Origin: CAIVPM01 sp049242865
Lineage (GTDB): Bacteria; Bacteroidota; Bacteroidia; Chitinophagales; Chitinophagaceae
Reading direction: 5' to 3'
DNA length: 16,183 nucleotides
NCBI GenBank assembly: GCA_049242865.1
Contig: JBMLOR010000017.1
Coordinates: 1 to 16,183, forward strand
The notes below the pieces were generated by a model. It did no database searches, was not told where the DNA came from, and saw only the letters and a list, made by a program, of their open reading frames with translations. This document shows positions 7,090 to 14,822 of this stretch, one piece after another (the stretch's first letter is position 1; each line of letters begins with the position of its first letter). The translations under genes and the position numbers were made by a program.

Positions 7090-9558
7090 CTATTTCATTT
7101 TTTCAGAAAGATAATCTAGTTTTTCTTTATCGGTAGTAGCATCTAATTTTTTTGCAATTTGTGATTCTAAAATTCTGTTTAAATTGTCTTTTAAATTAGG
7201 TCCAAAAGGTGCAACTTGATTTCTAAAACTTATCAAATTATCAACTCCTTTTTTAAAGTTTGTAATGTCTTTTAATCGGCCAATAAATGTTGCAAAAGTT
7301 TTGTAACCATAGAATTTTTCTTGCAAATCTTGTTTATTATAATCCTTAAACATTTGTTCAAAATCGGCATCTGTTTTTGTAAATACTTCAACCGATTCAA
7401 CAGAAGCTTTCAAACGACCCTTCATATCTTTTTTTAATGCTGCAATAGCTATTGTAGCAGCTTTTTCGTCTACACTTGCCAAAGCATCTAAGGCAGCACC
7501 TGCAACTGTGTAAGAGCTATCGTTTATTGCTTTGTTATATAAAGCTTTGTATTTAGTAAGTTTAGTAGCAGCCAATACATCAATTGCTTTTGCCCTTACA
7601 GTTCTAAAAGCATCTTGCTCTGCCATTATTTCAATTTTACGCAAAGTAGTTTCGTCGAGTGTAGTGTCTTGCAAAGCAGATAATGCTTTGATTCTTAAGG
7701 TTTGAAATTTATCGTTTAAGGCATCTTTTAATAACTCAAAAGCACCTGCTTGTGATTTGTTTTTTGCTGCAAAATCAAGAGCTTCTTTTCTATCAACATA
7801 TCTACCTGCTTTGTAATATTGTGTAATATACTCTTGGATGGTTTTAGTTTCTTTTTTGTTGGCAAGCAGTACATTATCGCCATCAAAACGCACTAAATCA
7901 GGTTTTGAAGCAGCGTCTATATAAAAAGTATCTACTTTGTTTTCAATCCAAAATTCTTTTCTTTCTTTATTTTTTCCTATGTACACATCTACTTTAACAG
8001 GCAATTTAAAAAGTTTATCGCCTTCTTGAGTTTGTTTTACAACAAGCATTACTTTTTTTGTTGCAGCATCGTAGCTGTTTTCAATTTCTAAATTTGGATG
8101 ACCACTGCCAAAATACCATTGGTTAAAAAACCAGTTTAAATCTTTACCTGTTACTGCCTCAAAACTCAAACGCAATTTATGACCACTGCCTGTACCAAAT
8201 TTATTTGTAGTTAAATAGTGGTTTAAAGATTTAAAAAATGCATCGTCGCCAACATAGTTTCTTAGCATATTTAAAATACGACCACCTTTTTGATAACTAA
8301 CAAGATCGAACATATCTTCTTTATCGTTGTAGTAAAAACGAACTAAATCTTTTTTAGCATCACGTTTGCTGTTAAGATAAGCCCTCATAGCGTTATCGTT
8401 AGTTTCGCCTGCTGCATCTTGGCCATATTTATATTCGTCCCACAAATACTCGCTGTAATCAGCAAAACTTTCGTTAACAGTAAGGTTACTCCAACTTTCG
8501 GCAGTTACATAATCGCCAAACCATTGGTGAAACAATTCGTGGGCAACAGTACCTTCCCAAACATTACCATCTACCAACTCTCTTGCATTTTGTTGTGCCG
8601 ATGAGCCATGTAAAGTTGCAGTGGTATTTTCCATTGCACCACTTACATAATCTTGCCCAGTTATTTGAGCATATTTTACCCAAGGATATTCAACACCTGT
8701 AACTTTTTCGCTAAAAAATTTCATCATTTCGGGCGTATTACCAAAAATTCTTTTGGCCACTTTTTCATATTCTTTCTCTACAAAATAGCTCACCTCTTTG
8801 CCTTTGTAGGTATCTTTTACAACAGCATAATCGCCTACACCTATGTAAAATAAATAAGGTGCATGGGGTAAATCCATTTTCCAAAAATCGGTGCGAGTGC
8901 CATCTGTGTTTTTTGTTTGACTAATTAATTTGCCATTACTTAAGGTTACATATTTATTGGGCACTGTTAAAAAAAACTCTTGTGTACTTTTTTGATTGGT
9001 TTTATCAATAGTAGGCACCCAAACACTTGTAGCCTCGGTTTCGCCTTGAGTCCAAATTTGAGTTGGCTTATCTTTTTCTTCTCCTTTAGGATTTATAAAG
9101 TATAACCCTTTGGCATCTGTAATAGCTGCACTACCTTCTGCTTTAAACTCATCGGGCTTTGCCACATATTTTATATAAACAGTGTAGCTTTCGCTATTGG
9201 TGTATGTTTTATCTAAATTAATATGTAAATTTAAACCATCATCATAGGTATAAGACAATGCTGTGTTTTTACCATTTTTTACTATAGCAACTTCACTAAT
9301 ATCCATGCCTTTTGCATCTAATCTTAGTTTATTAGTAGCATAAAAATGAGGTTTCAAGGTTAACCAAACCTTGCCCAACAATTGACTTTTTTCGTAATCA
9401 AAACTAGCTTGTAACTTGGTGTGTATTAAAGCGTTTTCTTTTGTTGGCACCTCTCTATACAGCTTTTTCCAAGCTTCTTCTTTTTTTGCTTCGCCAGCTT
9501 GTTGGCCAAATGCTGAAACAGTTGCAAATGCTACTGCAAGTAAAAAAAATTTCTTCAT
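7090..9558 (-). CDS. Secreted M1-family zinc aminopeptidase
   Basis: An exported gluzincin metallopeptidase of 822 residues that removes N-terminal amino acids from peptides. A signal peptide, KKFFLLAVAFATVSAFG, spans residues 2-18, with likely cleavage before QQ. The exopeptidase motif GAMEN is at 307-311. The zinc site HELFH is at 340-344, with the third ligand E363 in NESFADY (HExxH-x18-E). Y422 in SYQKGG is the expected catalytic tyrosine. The beta-domain precedes these, and a C-terminal helical, HEAT-like region (about 620-822, with repeated ALDALAS- and ALSALQ-like segments) follows. The 20 extra residues possible upstream start at a TTG and place the signal peptide internally, so ATG at 9558 is preferred. 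It is a monocistronic unit ending at a strong terminator. Its role in peptide scavenging is inferred from the family. Confidence 0.96.
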   Translation of the reverse strand: MKKFFLLAVAFATVSAFGQQAGEAKKEEAWKKLYREVPTKENALIHTKLQASFDYEKSQLLGKVWLTLKPHFYATNKLRLDAKGMDISEVAIVKNGKNTALSYTYDDGLNLHINLDKTYTNSESYTVYIKYVAKPDEFKAEGSAAITDAKGLYFINPKGEEKDKPTQIWTQGETEATSVWVPTIDKTNQKSTQEFFLTVPNKYVTLSNGKLISQTKNTDGTRTDFWKMDLPHAPYLFYIGVGDYAVVKDTYKGKEVSYFVEKEYEKVAKRIFGNTPEMMKFFSEKVTGVEYPWVKYAQITGQDYVSGAMENTTATLHGSSAQQNARELVDGNVWEGTVAHELFHQWFGDYVTAESWSNLTVNESFADYSEYLWDEYKYGQDAAGETNDNAMRAYLNSKRDAKKDLVRFYYNDKEDMFDLVSYQKGGRILNMLRNYVGDDAFFKSLNHYLTTNKFGTGSGHKLRLSFEAVTGKDLNWFFNQWYFGSGHPNLEIENSYDAATKKVMLVVKQTQEGDKLFKLPVKVDVYIGKNKERKEFWIENKVDTFYIDAASKPDLVRFDGDNVLLANKKETKTIQEYITQYYKAGRYVDRKEALDFAAKNKSQAGAFELLKDALNDKFQTLRIKALSALQDTTLDETTLRKIEIMAEQDAFRTVRAKAIDVLAATKLTKYKALYNKAINDSSYTVAGAALDALASVDEKAATIAIAALKKDMKGRLKASVESVEVFTKTDADFEQMFKDYNKQDLQEKFYGYKTFATFIGRLKDITNFKKGVDNLISFRNQVAPFGPNLKDNLNRILESQIAKKLDATTDKEKLDYLSEKMK

Positions 9559-9767
9559 GTATAATATTTTGGGGTAAAGATAAGAGTAGGCAATAAAGCT
9601 GAATAGTTTTTGTGCCAATGGTTGTAAAAATGGATGAACAGAAATTTAGTTTTTGGCTTAACTGATGTTGCATAGTTGTATTGATGATAATTTTTAAAAT
9701 GGGACCACATGAGTAAGGTTTTTAGAAATAAATTTTTAATTTTAAAATCATTCTTTTAGCCTAAAAC
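9559..9767. other. Intergenic DNA before the repeat array
   Basis: No gene is supported here. On the minus strand TATCTTTA (9582-9575) is one base off the -7 consensus and could start the aminopeptidase transcript with a leader of about 10 bases; no good -33 element is visible. The rest is AT-rich sequence without recognisable structure. Confidence 0.35.
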
Positions 9768-10062
9768 TTGATGCTTTTGGGTAGAATACCCAAATTTTTG
9801 GATATTTTACCTAAAGTTTTGGGTAGTGAACCTAAATTTTTAGGTAGTTAACCTAAATTTTTGGGTATAGAGCCCAAATTTTTGGGTTTTGACGCTAAAC
9901 GTTTGGGTACCAAACCTAAATTTTTGAAGTTGTGAACCTAAAGTTTTGGGTAGCAAACCTAAATTTTAAGGTATAAAGCCCAAATTTTTGGGTTTTAACG
10001 CTAAACGTTTGGGTAGCAAACCTAAACGTTTGAAGTTGGAGGGTAAACGTTTGGGTTTAAAC
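9768..10062. repeat. Tandem array of 13 palindromic 21-bp repeat units
   Basis: Units start at 9789, 9810, 9831, 9852, 9873, 9894, 9915, 9937, 9958, 9979, 10000, 10021 and 10042, an exact 21-bp spacing except one step of 22. A degenerate further unit lies at about 9768. Typical cores are CCCAAATTTTTGGG, CCTAAAGTTTTGGG and GCTAAACGTTTGGG, so most units are a near-palindrome CCYAAA-NN-TTTGGG followed by a 7-base linker. Some units have TTTGAAG or TTTAGG in the right half. A higher-order repeat of about 106 bp (five units) links the unit block from 9873 with that from 9979. The period equals two helical turns, so the palindromes would face the same side of the DNA. It also equals seven codons. 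No protein family or known element was recognised. Confidence 0.93.
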
Positions 10063-10125
10063 TTAAAAAACTATAACTCACCAACCAATGCAAATAGATA
10101 GTAGGTTAAAAACTTATTGTTTTAT

Positions 10126-10140
10126 GCTAAAGTTTTGGGT
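10126..10140. repeat. Orphan copy of the 21-bp repeat core upstream of serC
   Basis: GCTAAAGTTTTGGGT repeats the core of the array units but stands about 70 bp beyond the array end and 60 bp before the serC ATG. Its position close to where a serC promoter would be makes a regulatory role possible. Confidence 0.7.
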
Positions 10141-10199
10141 TGCGATAAAAACATGATTAAAGTTGTACATAAGTTGTAGGGTTTGTTTTTATTTGTAGC

Positions 10200-11273
10200 A
10201 TGAATAAGTTGCATAATTTTAACTCTGGCCCTAGCATTTTACCTCAAGAAGTTTTACAACAAGCTAGTGATGCTATTTTTAACTTCAATAACACCGGATT
10301 AAGTATTTTAGAAATAGGACATAGAACCAAATGGTTTGTTGATGTTATTGAAGAAGCTAAAGCTTTGGTAAAGCAACTTATGCAATTAGGTGATGATTAT
10401 GAAGTACTTTTTTTGCAAGGTGGTGCAACAACACAATTTATGCAAGTGCCAATGAACCTATTGCCAAGTAATGGAATTGCAGCTTATTGTGATGATGGCA
10501 CTTGGGGAAGCAAAGCTGTTAAAGAAGCTAAACTTTTTGGTGGAGTTGAAGTAGTTGCTAGTAGCAAAGACAAAAGCTACACTTATATCAACAAAAAATT
10601 TGCAATACCTAGTGATGCTTGCTACTTACACCTCACTAGCAATAATACTGTTGAGGGTACACAATGGCATAGCTTTCCTGAAACTAATGTACCAATTGTA
10701 GCAGATATGAGTAGCGATATTTTTAGTAGACAGCTACCTTTTAACAAGTTTGCTTTAATATATGCTGGAGCTCAAAAAAATATGGGTGCTGCGGGTGTAA
10801 ATGTTGTTGTTGTACGAAAAGATATTTTAGGAAAAGCCGACAGACAAATACCAACAATTTTAGATTACAACCAACACATACAAGCCAATAGCTTACTTAA
10901 TACCCCACCTGTTTTTGCCATTTATGTTGCACTACTTACCTTAAGATGGATTGTAAAAGAAGGTGGTTTATTGGTAATGGAAGAAAGGGCAAAACAAAAA
11001 GCTCAATTATTATATACTACTATTGATAGTTTACCTTTATTCGACTGCCCAATTGCAGAAGAGGATAGAAGTTTAATGAATGCTGTATTTTTTATTAGAG
11101 ACGAAGCATTACAAAACAAATTTTTACAAGAGTGCACCAACAATGGATTTATTGGTGTAAAAGGATATAGAACAGTAGGTGGTATAAGAGTTAGCATGTA
11201 CAATGCATTGCCTTTAGAAAGTGTACAAACCTTTTGTGAGGTGGCTACTGCTTTTGCTAAAGCAAATAGTTAG
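10200..11273 (+). CDS. serC: Phosphoserine aminotransferase
   Basis: A PLP-dependent class V aminotransferase of 357 residues, making 3-phosphoserine from 3-phosphohydroxypyruvate and glutamate in serine biosynthesis; in many bacteria it also acts in pyridoxal phosphate synthesis. The start NFNSGPSILP (6-15), the substrate-binding segment EIGHRTKWF (38-46, family form E-x-x-HRSK), the phosphate/cofactor segment QGGATTQF (73-80), the aspartate in VADMSSDIFSR (167-177), and the Schiff-base lysine K193 in YAGAQKNMGAAG all fit SerC. The C-terminal VKGYRTVGGIRVSMYNA is diagnostic. serA, commonly next to serC, is absent here. A one-mismatch -7 element (TTTATTTG, 10188-10195) abuts the ATG and would give a leaderless transcript, but this is weak. 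The 3' end overlaps the convergent next gene. Confidence 0.97.
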   Translation: MNKLHNFNSGPSILPQEVLQQASDAIFNFNNTGLSILEIGHRTKWFVDVIEEAKALVKQLMQLGDDYEVLFLQGGATTQFMQVPMNLLPSNGIAAYCDDGTWGSKAVKEAKLFGGVEVVASSKDKSYTYINKKFAIPSDACYLHLTSNNTVEGTQWHSFPETNVPIVADMSSDIFSRQLPFNKFALIYAGAQKNMGAAGVNVVVVRKDILGKADRQIPTILDYNQHIQANSLLNTPPVFAIYVALLTLRWIVKEGGLLVMEERAKQKAQLLYTTIDSLPLFDCPIAEEDRSLMNAVFFIRDEALQNKFLQECTNNGFIGVKGYRTVGGIRVSMYNALPLESVQTFCEVATAFAKANS

Positions 11274-11683
11274 TGTGCCATATCATCGTGCTGATGATTA
11301 TCGGATAAATTATTTTGTGAGCTACTCTCTATTCCTTCATTTTGATAGTTAGCATAATTACCTACAATATTTGTATGAGGAGTTCCGTGTGTTGCTTTTA
11401 AAAAGTTACGATAGGTACCATGAACTTTTAATTGAGTAATACCAAAAGCTGTAAGATACATATAGCCATTTTTACCAAAGCCAACACTATTTTTCACAAA
11501 ATTGGTGCTTATAATTAACTCACGTAGGTGTTCGATTTGATGATCGTTAAAATTAATTTTTGTTGCAGCCAAAATATCTTTTTCTAAATGCAGTTCGTTG
11601 CTATTTAAATTACTAAACAATACTCTAAGAACGTACTCAATTACATCATCCTCTGTTACTGTTTGTTGATGTGGTTGGCTCAT
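11270..11683 (-). CDS. Small protein with possible winged-helix fold, function unknown
   Basis: I do not recognise a named family. The 137-residue product has a helical N-terminal part (EDDVIEYVLRVLF, DHQIEHLRELIIS) followed by a short hairpin-like segment GKNGYMYLTAFGITQLKVHGTYRNFLK (70-96). That resembles the wing and last helix of small winged-helix domains, in which LTxxGxxxL is common. The tail from about 99 is polar and probably disordered, ending in a His/Asp-rich stretch (DNHQHDDMAH). No signal peptide or membrane segment is present, so it is probably cytosolic. It shares four bases with the convergent serC, TAA against TAG. Upstream it is divergent from the YvlD-like gene. Coding status is supported by length, amino-acid composition and ATG start, not by a clear homologue. 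Confidence 0.7.
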   Translation of the reverse strand: MSQPHQQTVTEDDVIEYVLRVLFSNLNSNELHLEKDILAATKINFNDHQIEHLRELIISTNFVKNSVGFGKNGYMYLTAFGITQLKVHGTYRNFLKATHGTPHTNIVGNYANYQNEGIESSSQNNLSDNHQHDDMAH

Positions 11684-11749
11684 ACAATAGTTTTATAGTT
11701 TTAACATTTGCAAAATAAAATTGTTTATAGAAACTGAAATATTCACCTT

Positions 11750-11757
11750 TACATTTG
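11750..11757 (+). promoter_or_regulatory. -7 promoter element of the YvlD-like gene
   Basis: TACATTTG matches TAnnTTTG exactly and ends 7 bases before the ATG at 11765, so the transcript would be leaderless or nearly so. The closest upstream TTG (11721-11723) is 26 bases away, longer than usual. Confidence 0.5.
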
Positions 11758-11764
11758 TATTAAT

Positions 11765-12130
11765 ATGCTAAAGTTTGTATCAAAAACAATTCTTACTAGT
11801 GTAGCCATTTTAGTGGCAGCTTACTTATTAAAAGGTGTTGAGGTGGATAATACCATCACAGCAATATTAGTAGCAGCAACTTTAGGCTTTTTAAACAGTT
11901 TTGTACGCCCTATTTTAATAGTACTTACAATTCCCATAACTATGGTTACATTGGGACTGTTTTTAATATTAATTAATGTTTTAATTGTTTATTGGGTTAC
12001 CAAATTAGTGCCAGGCTTTAAGGTAGAAAGTTTTGGTTGGGCTGTGCTATTTAGCTTAATTGTAAGTATAGTTTCGGGTATTTTGGAAAGATTTATTAAT
12101 AAGTTTGATGCTAATAGAGAGGAGGAATAA
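11765..12130 (+). CDS. YvlD/phage holin family 4 small membrane protein
   Basis: A 121-residue inner-membrane protein with about four hydrophobic segments (roughly 4-21, 30-47, 50-78 and 90-108). The family pattern is clear: GFLNSFVRPILIVLTIPIT followed by TLGLFLILINVLIVYWVTKLVPGF (residues 41-85). Members of this family are chromosomal in many bacteria and, despite the holin name, are not evidence for a prophage; the cellular function is not established. The C-terminus is charged (NKFDANREEE) and likely cytosolic. It is transcribed alone, divergent from the small winged-helix-like gene and convergent with tsaE, with no clear terminator in the 48 bases between them. Confidence 0.88.
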   Translation: MLKFVSKTILTSVAILVAAYLLKGVEVDNTITAILVAATLGFLNSFVRPILIVLTIPITMVTLGLFLILINVLIVYWVTKLVPGFKVESFGWAVLFSLIVSIVSGILERFINKFDANREEE

Positions 12131-12178
12131 AAAAGCAAAATATCAAAATAAAATCTCTCTTACATTGTTGTATTTGGC

Positions 12179-12598
12179 TTAGTTGTTTTGTGTTGCAGTT
12201 AACCTCCTTGTTGCTTCATCAATTATTTCAATAGTAATTTTTACAACATCATTTGGCAATAAAGCTTCTACTACACTTGGCCATTCTACAAGGCATAAAT
12301 ATCCACTATATAAAACATCTTCTACACCTGCTTGAATGGCTTCTTCCTCGTCTTTTATTCTATACCAATCCATGTGGTAAATGGTGGTTTCTTTTAACGA
12401 TGTGTATTGGTTAATAATGGCAAATGTGGGGCTACTTACTTCATCGTTAACTTGTAAATACTTACACAATTCGTATATTAAAGTAGTTTTTCCTGCACCC
12501 ATTGGTGCATAAAAAGCCCATACTTTTTTATTGCCAAATTTTAGGTACAATTGTTCTACAACTTTTGGCAAATCAATAAGGGTATACTGCACTAGCAT
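12179..12598 (-). CDS. tsaE: tRNA threonylcarbamoyladenosine biosynthesis ATPase TsaE
   Basis: TsaE is the P-loop ATPase that works with TsaB and TsaD to form the t6A modification at position 37 of ANN-decoding tRNAs. The 139-residue length fits. The P-loop is at 31-38, reading APMGAGKT, where the first position is alanine instead of the usual glycine of GxxxxGKT. Other family motifs are intact: SSPTF (55-59), HMDWYR (75-80) and VEWP (104-107, usually IEWP). The ATG at 12598 lies 6 bases after the stop of the CPBP protease gene on the same strand, so the two genes very probably share a transcript. tsaB and tsaD are not in the window. Confidence 0.95.
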   Translation of the reverse strand: MLVQYTLIDLPKVVEQLYLKFGNKKVWAFYAPMGAGKTTLIYELCKYLQVNDEVSSPTFAIINQYTSLKETTIYHMDWYRIKDEEEAIQAGVEDVLYSGYLCLVEWPSVVEALLPNDVVKITIEIIDEATRRLTATQNN

Positions 12599-12604
12599 AA
12601 AAAA

Positions 12605-13591
12605 TTAAGGACGATCGTCATTGTTCTGCTCAAAAATGTTTTTACTAGGTGCAATTGTGTTGTTAATGTAGTGAGATCCATTAGCAATACTTACTTTATA
12701 CAACTGTTGTAATAAGTAAACTACAATAACTAATGCTATAGCACCAATCCAAATAGGAAATTTTTCATCCAAAACTTTTTCAGGGTTTAATCCTTTTACG
12801 TTAGAATAATAAAGTGCCGTAACTGCTACAGCATTATTTAAAAAATGTAACAAAACATTGAGCCACATATTTCTGGTATAAAAAAATATTAGGCCAAGTA
12901 CAATACCTAATCCTAATCTTGGTAAAAAGCCATAGTAACTGAGGTGTATGGCACTAAAAATAATTCCAGTTAAAATAACAGCTAACCAACCATTATTGGT
13001 CCATTGTTCTAACAATTGTTGCATTACACCTCTAAACAAAAGTTCTTCAAAAAAAGCTGGTAAAATAGCAATTACAGCCAATGCTACTAAATAATCACCA
13101 AAGTTTTTTATGGTAGCAATAGCTAAAACGGTTGATTGATATTCGGCTTCCATTGCCCTAAATTTTTTTTCTAAGCCCTTGCTAATTGGTATCAATTCGT
13201 TTAGTTCGCCCAAAGCTCCACTTAATGCTAATCCAATAAATGCAAGTAAAACAACTAATCCAACCTGCATTTTATTGCTTTTCATTTTTAAACCTAAATA
13301 TTCAAAAGGCTTGCCATGAACAATTTTTGCATACACTAATGCAGGTATAAAAAACATGAAAAATGTAGATACCACTTGCATGGTTAACAATACATTTCTA
13401 TTTTTAGGCGTAAACAATTCACTTTTTAAGTTGTCGGCACTACCGGTACTTAAAAAAGTTTTCATGTCTACAACTGTAAACATAAAAATGGCCTGAGCTA
13501 TTGCTGCTAATATGAAAGCTCCCCCAACCAATCCAAAAAATATTCCAAGCTGTGCCCCATAATCTATTTTAGGATTTTGTCTATTATACAT
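12605..13591 (-). CDS. CPBP-family intramembrane glutamic-type endopeptidase
   Basis: A polytopic membrane protein of 328 residues with the CAAX-protease/bacteriocin-processing (CPBP, Abi) domain in the C-terminal half. Motif 1 is EELLFRG at 182-188 (EExxxR), motif 2 is FSAIH at 212-216, and motif 3 is HFLNN at 249-253. The two glutamates and the histidines are the expected catalytic and metal or proton-handling residues. Hydrophobic segments lie at about 15-38, 68-90, 108-127, 165-182, 203-216, 225-240 and 272-290. The N-terminal half carries an extended hydrophilic segment (about 130-155). Its substrate is unknown; relatives process prenylated or secreted peptides, and some act in bacteriocin self-immunity, but no bacteriocin gene is visible here. 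It is the first gene of a two-gene unit with tsaE. Confidence 0.92.
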   Translation of the reverse strand: MYNRQNPKIDYGAQLGIFFGLVGGAFILAAIAQAIFMFTVVDMKTFLSTGSADNLKSELFTPKNRNVLLTMQVVSTFFMFFIPALVYAKIVHGKPFEYLGLKMKSNKMQVGLVVLLAFIGLALSGALGELNELIPISKGLEKKFRAMEAEYQSTVLAIATIKNFGDYLVALAVIAILPAFFEELLFRGVMQQLLEQWTNNGWLAVILTGIIFSAIHLSYYGFLPRLGLGIVLGLIFFYTRNMWLNVLLHFLNNAVAVTALYYSNVKGLNPEKVLDEKFPIWIGAIALVIVVYLLQQLYKVSIANGSHYINNTIAPSKNIFEQNNDDRP

Positions 13592-13721
13592 ACTCTATAA
13601 ATAATGCACAAATATCTATTATATATGTATTATCAAATTACTGATTTAAAAAAAATTCACCTTATTTAACATAGCAATGGTTGATATTTTGTTTAGTATT
13701 CCTTCAAAAAAATCAAACTGC

Positions 13722-13729
13722 TATCTTTG
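13722..13729 (+). promoter_or_regulatory. -7 promoter element of dusB
   Basis: TATCTTTG matches TAnnTTTG exactly and lies 18 bases before the ATG at 13748. It overlaps the alternative TTG start at 13727, which therefore would not be in the mRNA. No TTG is present at the usual -33 distance. Confidence 0.5.
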
Positions 13730-13747
13730 CCAACTAAAATTTTATCA

Positions 13748-14785
13748 ATGCCTACTATTGGCAACATACAATTACCAGATTTTCCATTGCTTTTAGCACC
13801 TATGGAAGATGTTAGTGACCCTCCATTTAGAGCTGTTTGTAAAAACAATGGAGCCGATTTAATGTACACTGAGTTTATAAGCACAGAGGGCTTAATTAGA
13901 AATGCCATCAAAAGTCAGCGTAAACTTGATATTTATGAAGAAGAACGCCCAATAGGAATTCAAATTTTTGGGGGTGATGAAGAAGCTATGGCTTTGAGTG
14001 CTAAAATTGTAGAAGCTGTAAACCCCGATTTACTAGATATAAATTTTGGTTGCCCTGTTAAAAAAGTAGTATCTAAAGGTGCTGGTGCTGGTGTTTTAAA
14101 AGATATTGATTTAATGGTAAGGCTTACAGATGCTGTTGTAAAAAGCACAAATTTACCAGTAACTGTAAAAACTAGACTTGGATGGGATGATAGCACAAAA
14201 AATATAGAAGAAGTTGCAGAACGATTGCAAGATGTTGGCATAAAAGCATTGGCCATACACGGGCGTACAAGATGCCAAATGTATAAAGGTGAAGCAGATT
14301 GGACACTAATTGCCAAAGTAAAAAATAATCCAAGAATTAAAATCCCCATATTTGGAAATGGTGACATAAACACACCTCAAAAAGCTTTAGAATATAAAAA
14401 CAGATATGGTGTTGATGGCATTATGATTGGTAGAGCAGCAATTGGTTATCCTTGGATTTTTAGAGAAATTAAGCATTATTTACAAACAGGACAAGAACTT
14501 GCAGGCCCAACTGTTGAAGAAAGAATTGATGTGTGTAAAATCCATTTAAGCAAAAGTTTAGTTTGGAAAGGGCCAATTGTTGGTATTAACGAAATGAGAA
14601 GGCACTATAGTAATTATTTAAAAGGCTTACCTAATATTAAAGACTATAGATTAAAATTGGTAACCTTAAAAGAAGAAGCTGAAATTTTAGATGTTTTGGA
14701 TGAAATTTTAGAAAAATATTCAAGTGTAGAAATTGAAAGGGTTTATGAAGAAAACATTGATTACCATCAAAATTGCCCTTTATAA
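13748..14785 (+). CDS. dusB: tRNA-dihydrouridine synthase, DusB-like
   Basis: An FMN-dependent enzyme that reduces specific uridines of tRNA to dihydrouridine with NADPH. From ATG at 13748 the product is 345 residues. The FMN-binding TIM barrel begins LLLAPMEDVSDPPFR (14-28). The catalytic cysteine is C102 in DINFGCPVKKVV, followed by K141 (VKTRLGWD), H171 (AIHGRTR), GNGDI (203-207) and the phosphate-binding segment GIMIGRAAIG (224-233). The form of the first motif and of the FGCPVKKV segment fits the DusB subgroup better than DusA or DusC. The reading frame continues upstream to a TTG at 13727, but that lies inside the -7 promoter element and adds no conserved sequence. It is transcribed alone and ends in a bidirectional terminator shared with rplL. 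Confidence 0.95.
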   Translation: MPTIGNIQLPDFPLLLAPMEDVSDPPFRAVCKNNGADLMYTEFISTEGLIRNAIKSQRKLDIYEEERPIGIQIFGGDEEAMALSAKIVEAVNPDLLDINFGCPVKKVVSKGAGAGVLKDIDLMVRLTDAVVKSTNLPVTVKTRLGWDDSTKNIEEVAERLQDVGIKALAIHGRTRCQMYKGEADWTLIAKVKNNPRIKIPIFGNGDINTPQKALEYKNRYGVDGIMIGRAAIGYPWIFREIKHYLQTGQELAGPTVEERIDVCKIHLSKSLVWKGPIVGINEMRRHYSNYLKGLPNIKDYRLKLVTLKEEAEILDVLDEILEKYSSVEIERVYEENIDYHQNCPL

Positions 14786-14822
14786 AATCAGCCTTAATTT
14801 ATTAATGAATTTCTAGAATAAT

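Noticed and set aside
9559..9618. N-terminal extension of the M1 aminopeptidase from TTG at 9618
   Set aside because: It would bury the signal peptide 20 residues inside; ATG at 9558 gives a typical secretion signal.
9768..10062. CRISPR array
   Set aside because: The period is only 21 bp, and the linkers between the palindromic cores are about 7 bases and similar to each other, so there are no unique spacers; no cas gene is present.
11765..12130. Phage holin as sign of a prophage
   Set aside because: The protein matches the chromosomal YvlD-type family and no other phage gene is nearby.
12605..13591. CPBP protease as part of a bacteriocin or immunity locus
   Set aside because: No precursor peptide, transporter or modification gene is visible; the only partner is tsaE.
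13633..13645. Shared TTATCAAATTACT word with 15519-15531
   Set aside because: A 13-base match in AT-rich DNA with no flanking similarity is likely chance.
13727..13747. Upstream TTG start for dusB adding seven residues
   Set aside because: The TTG lies within the TATCTTTG promoter element, so it would not be transcribed; ATG at 13748 fits the family's N-terminus.
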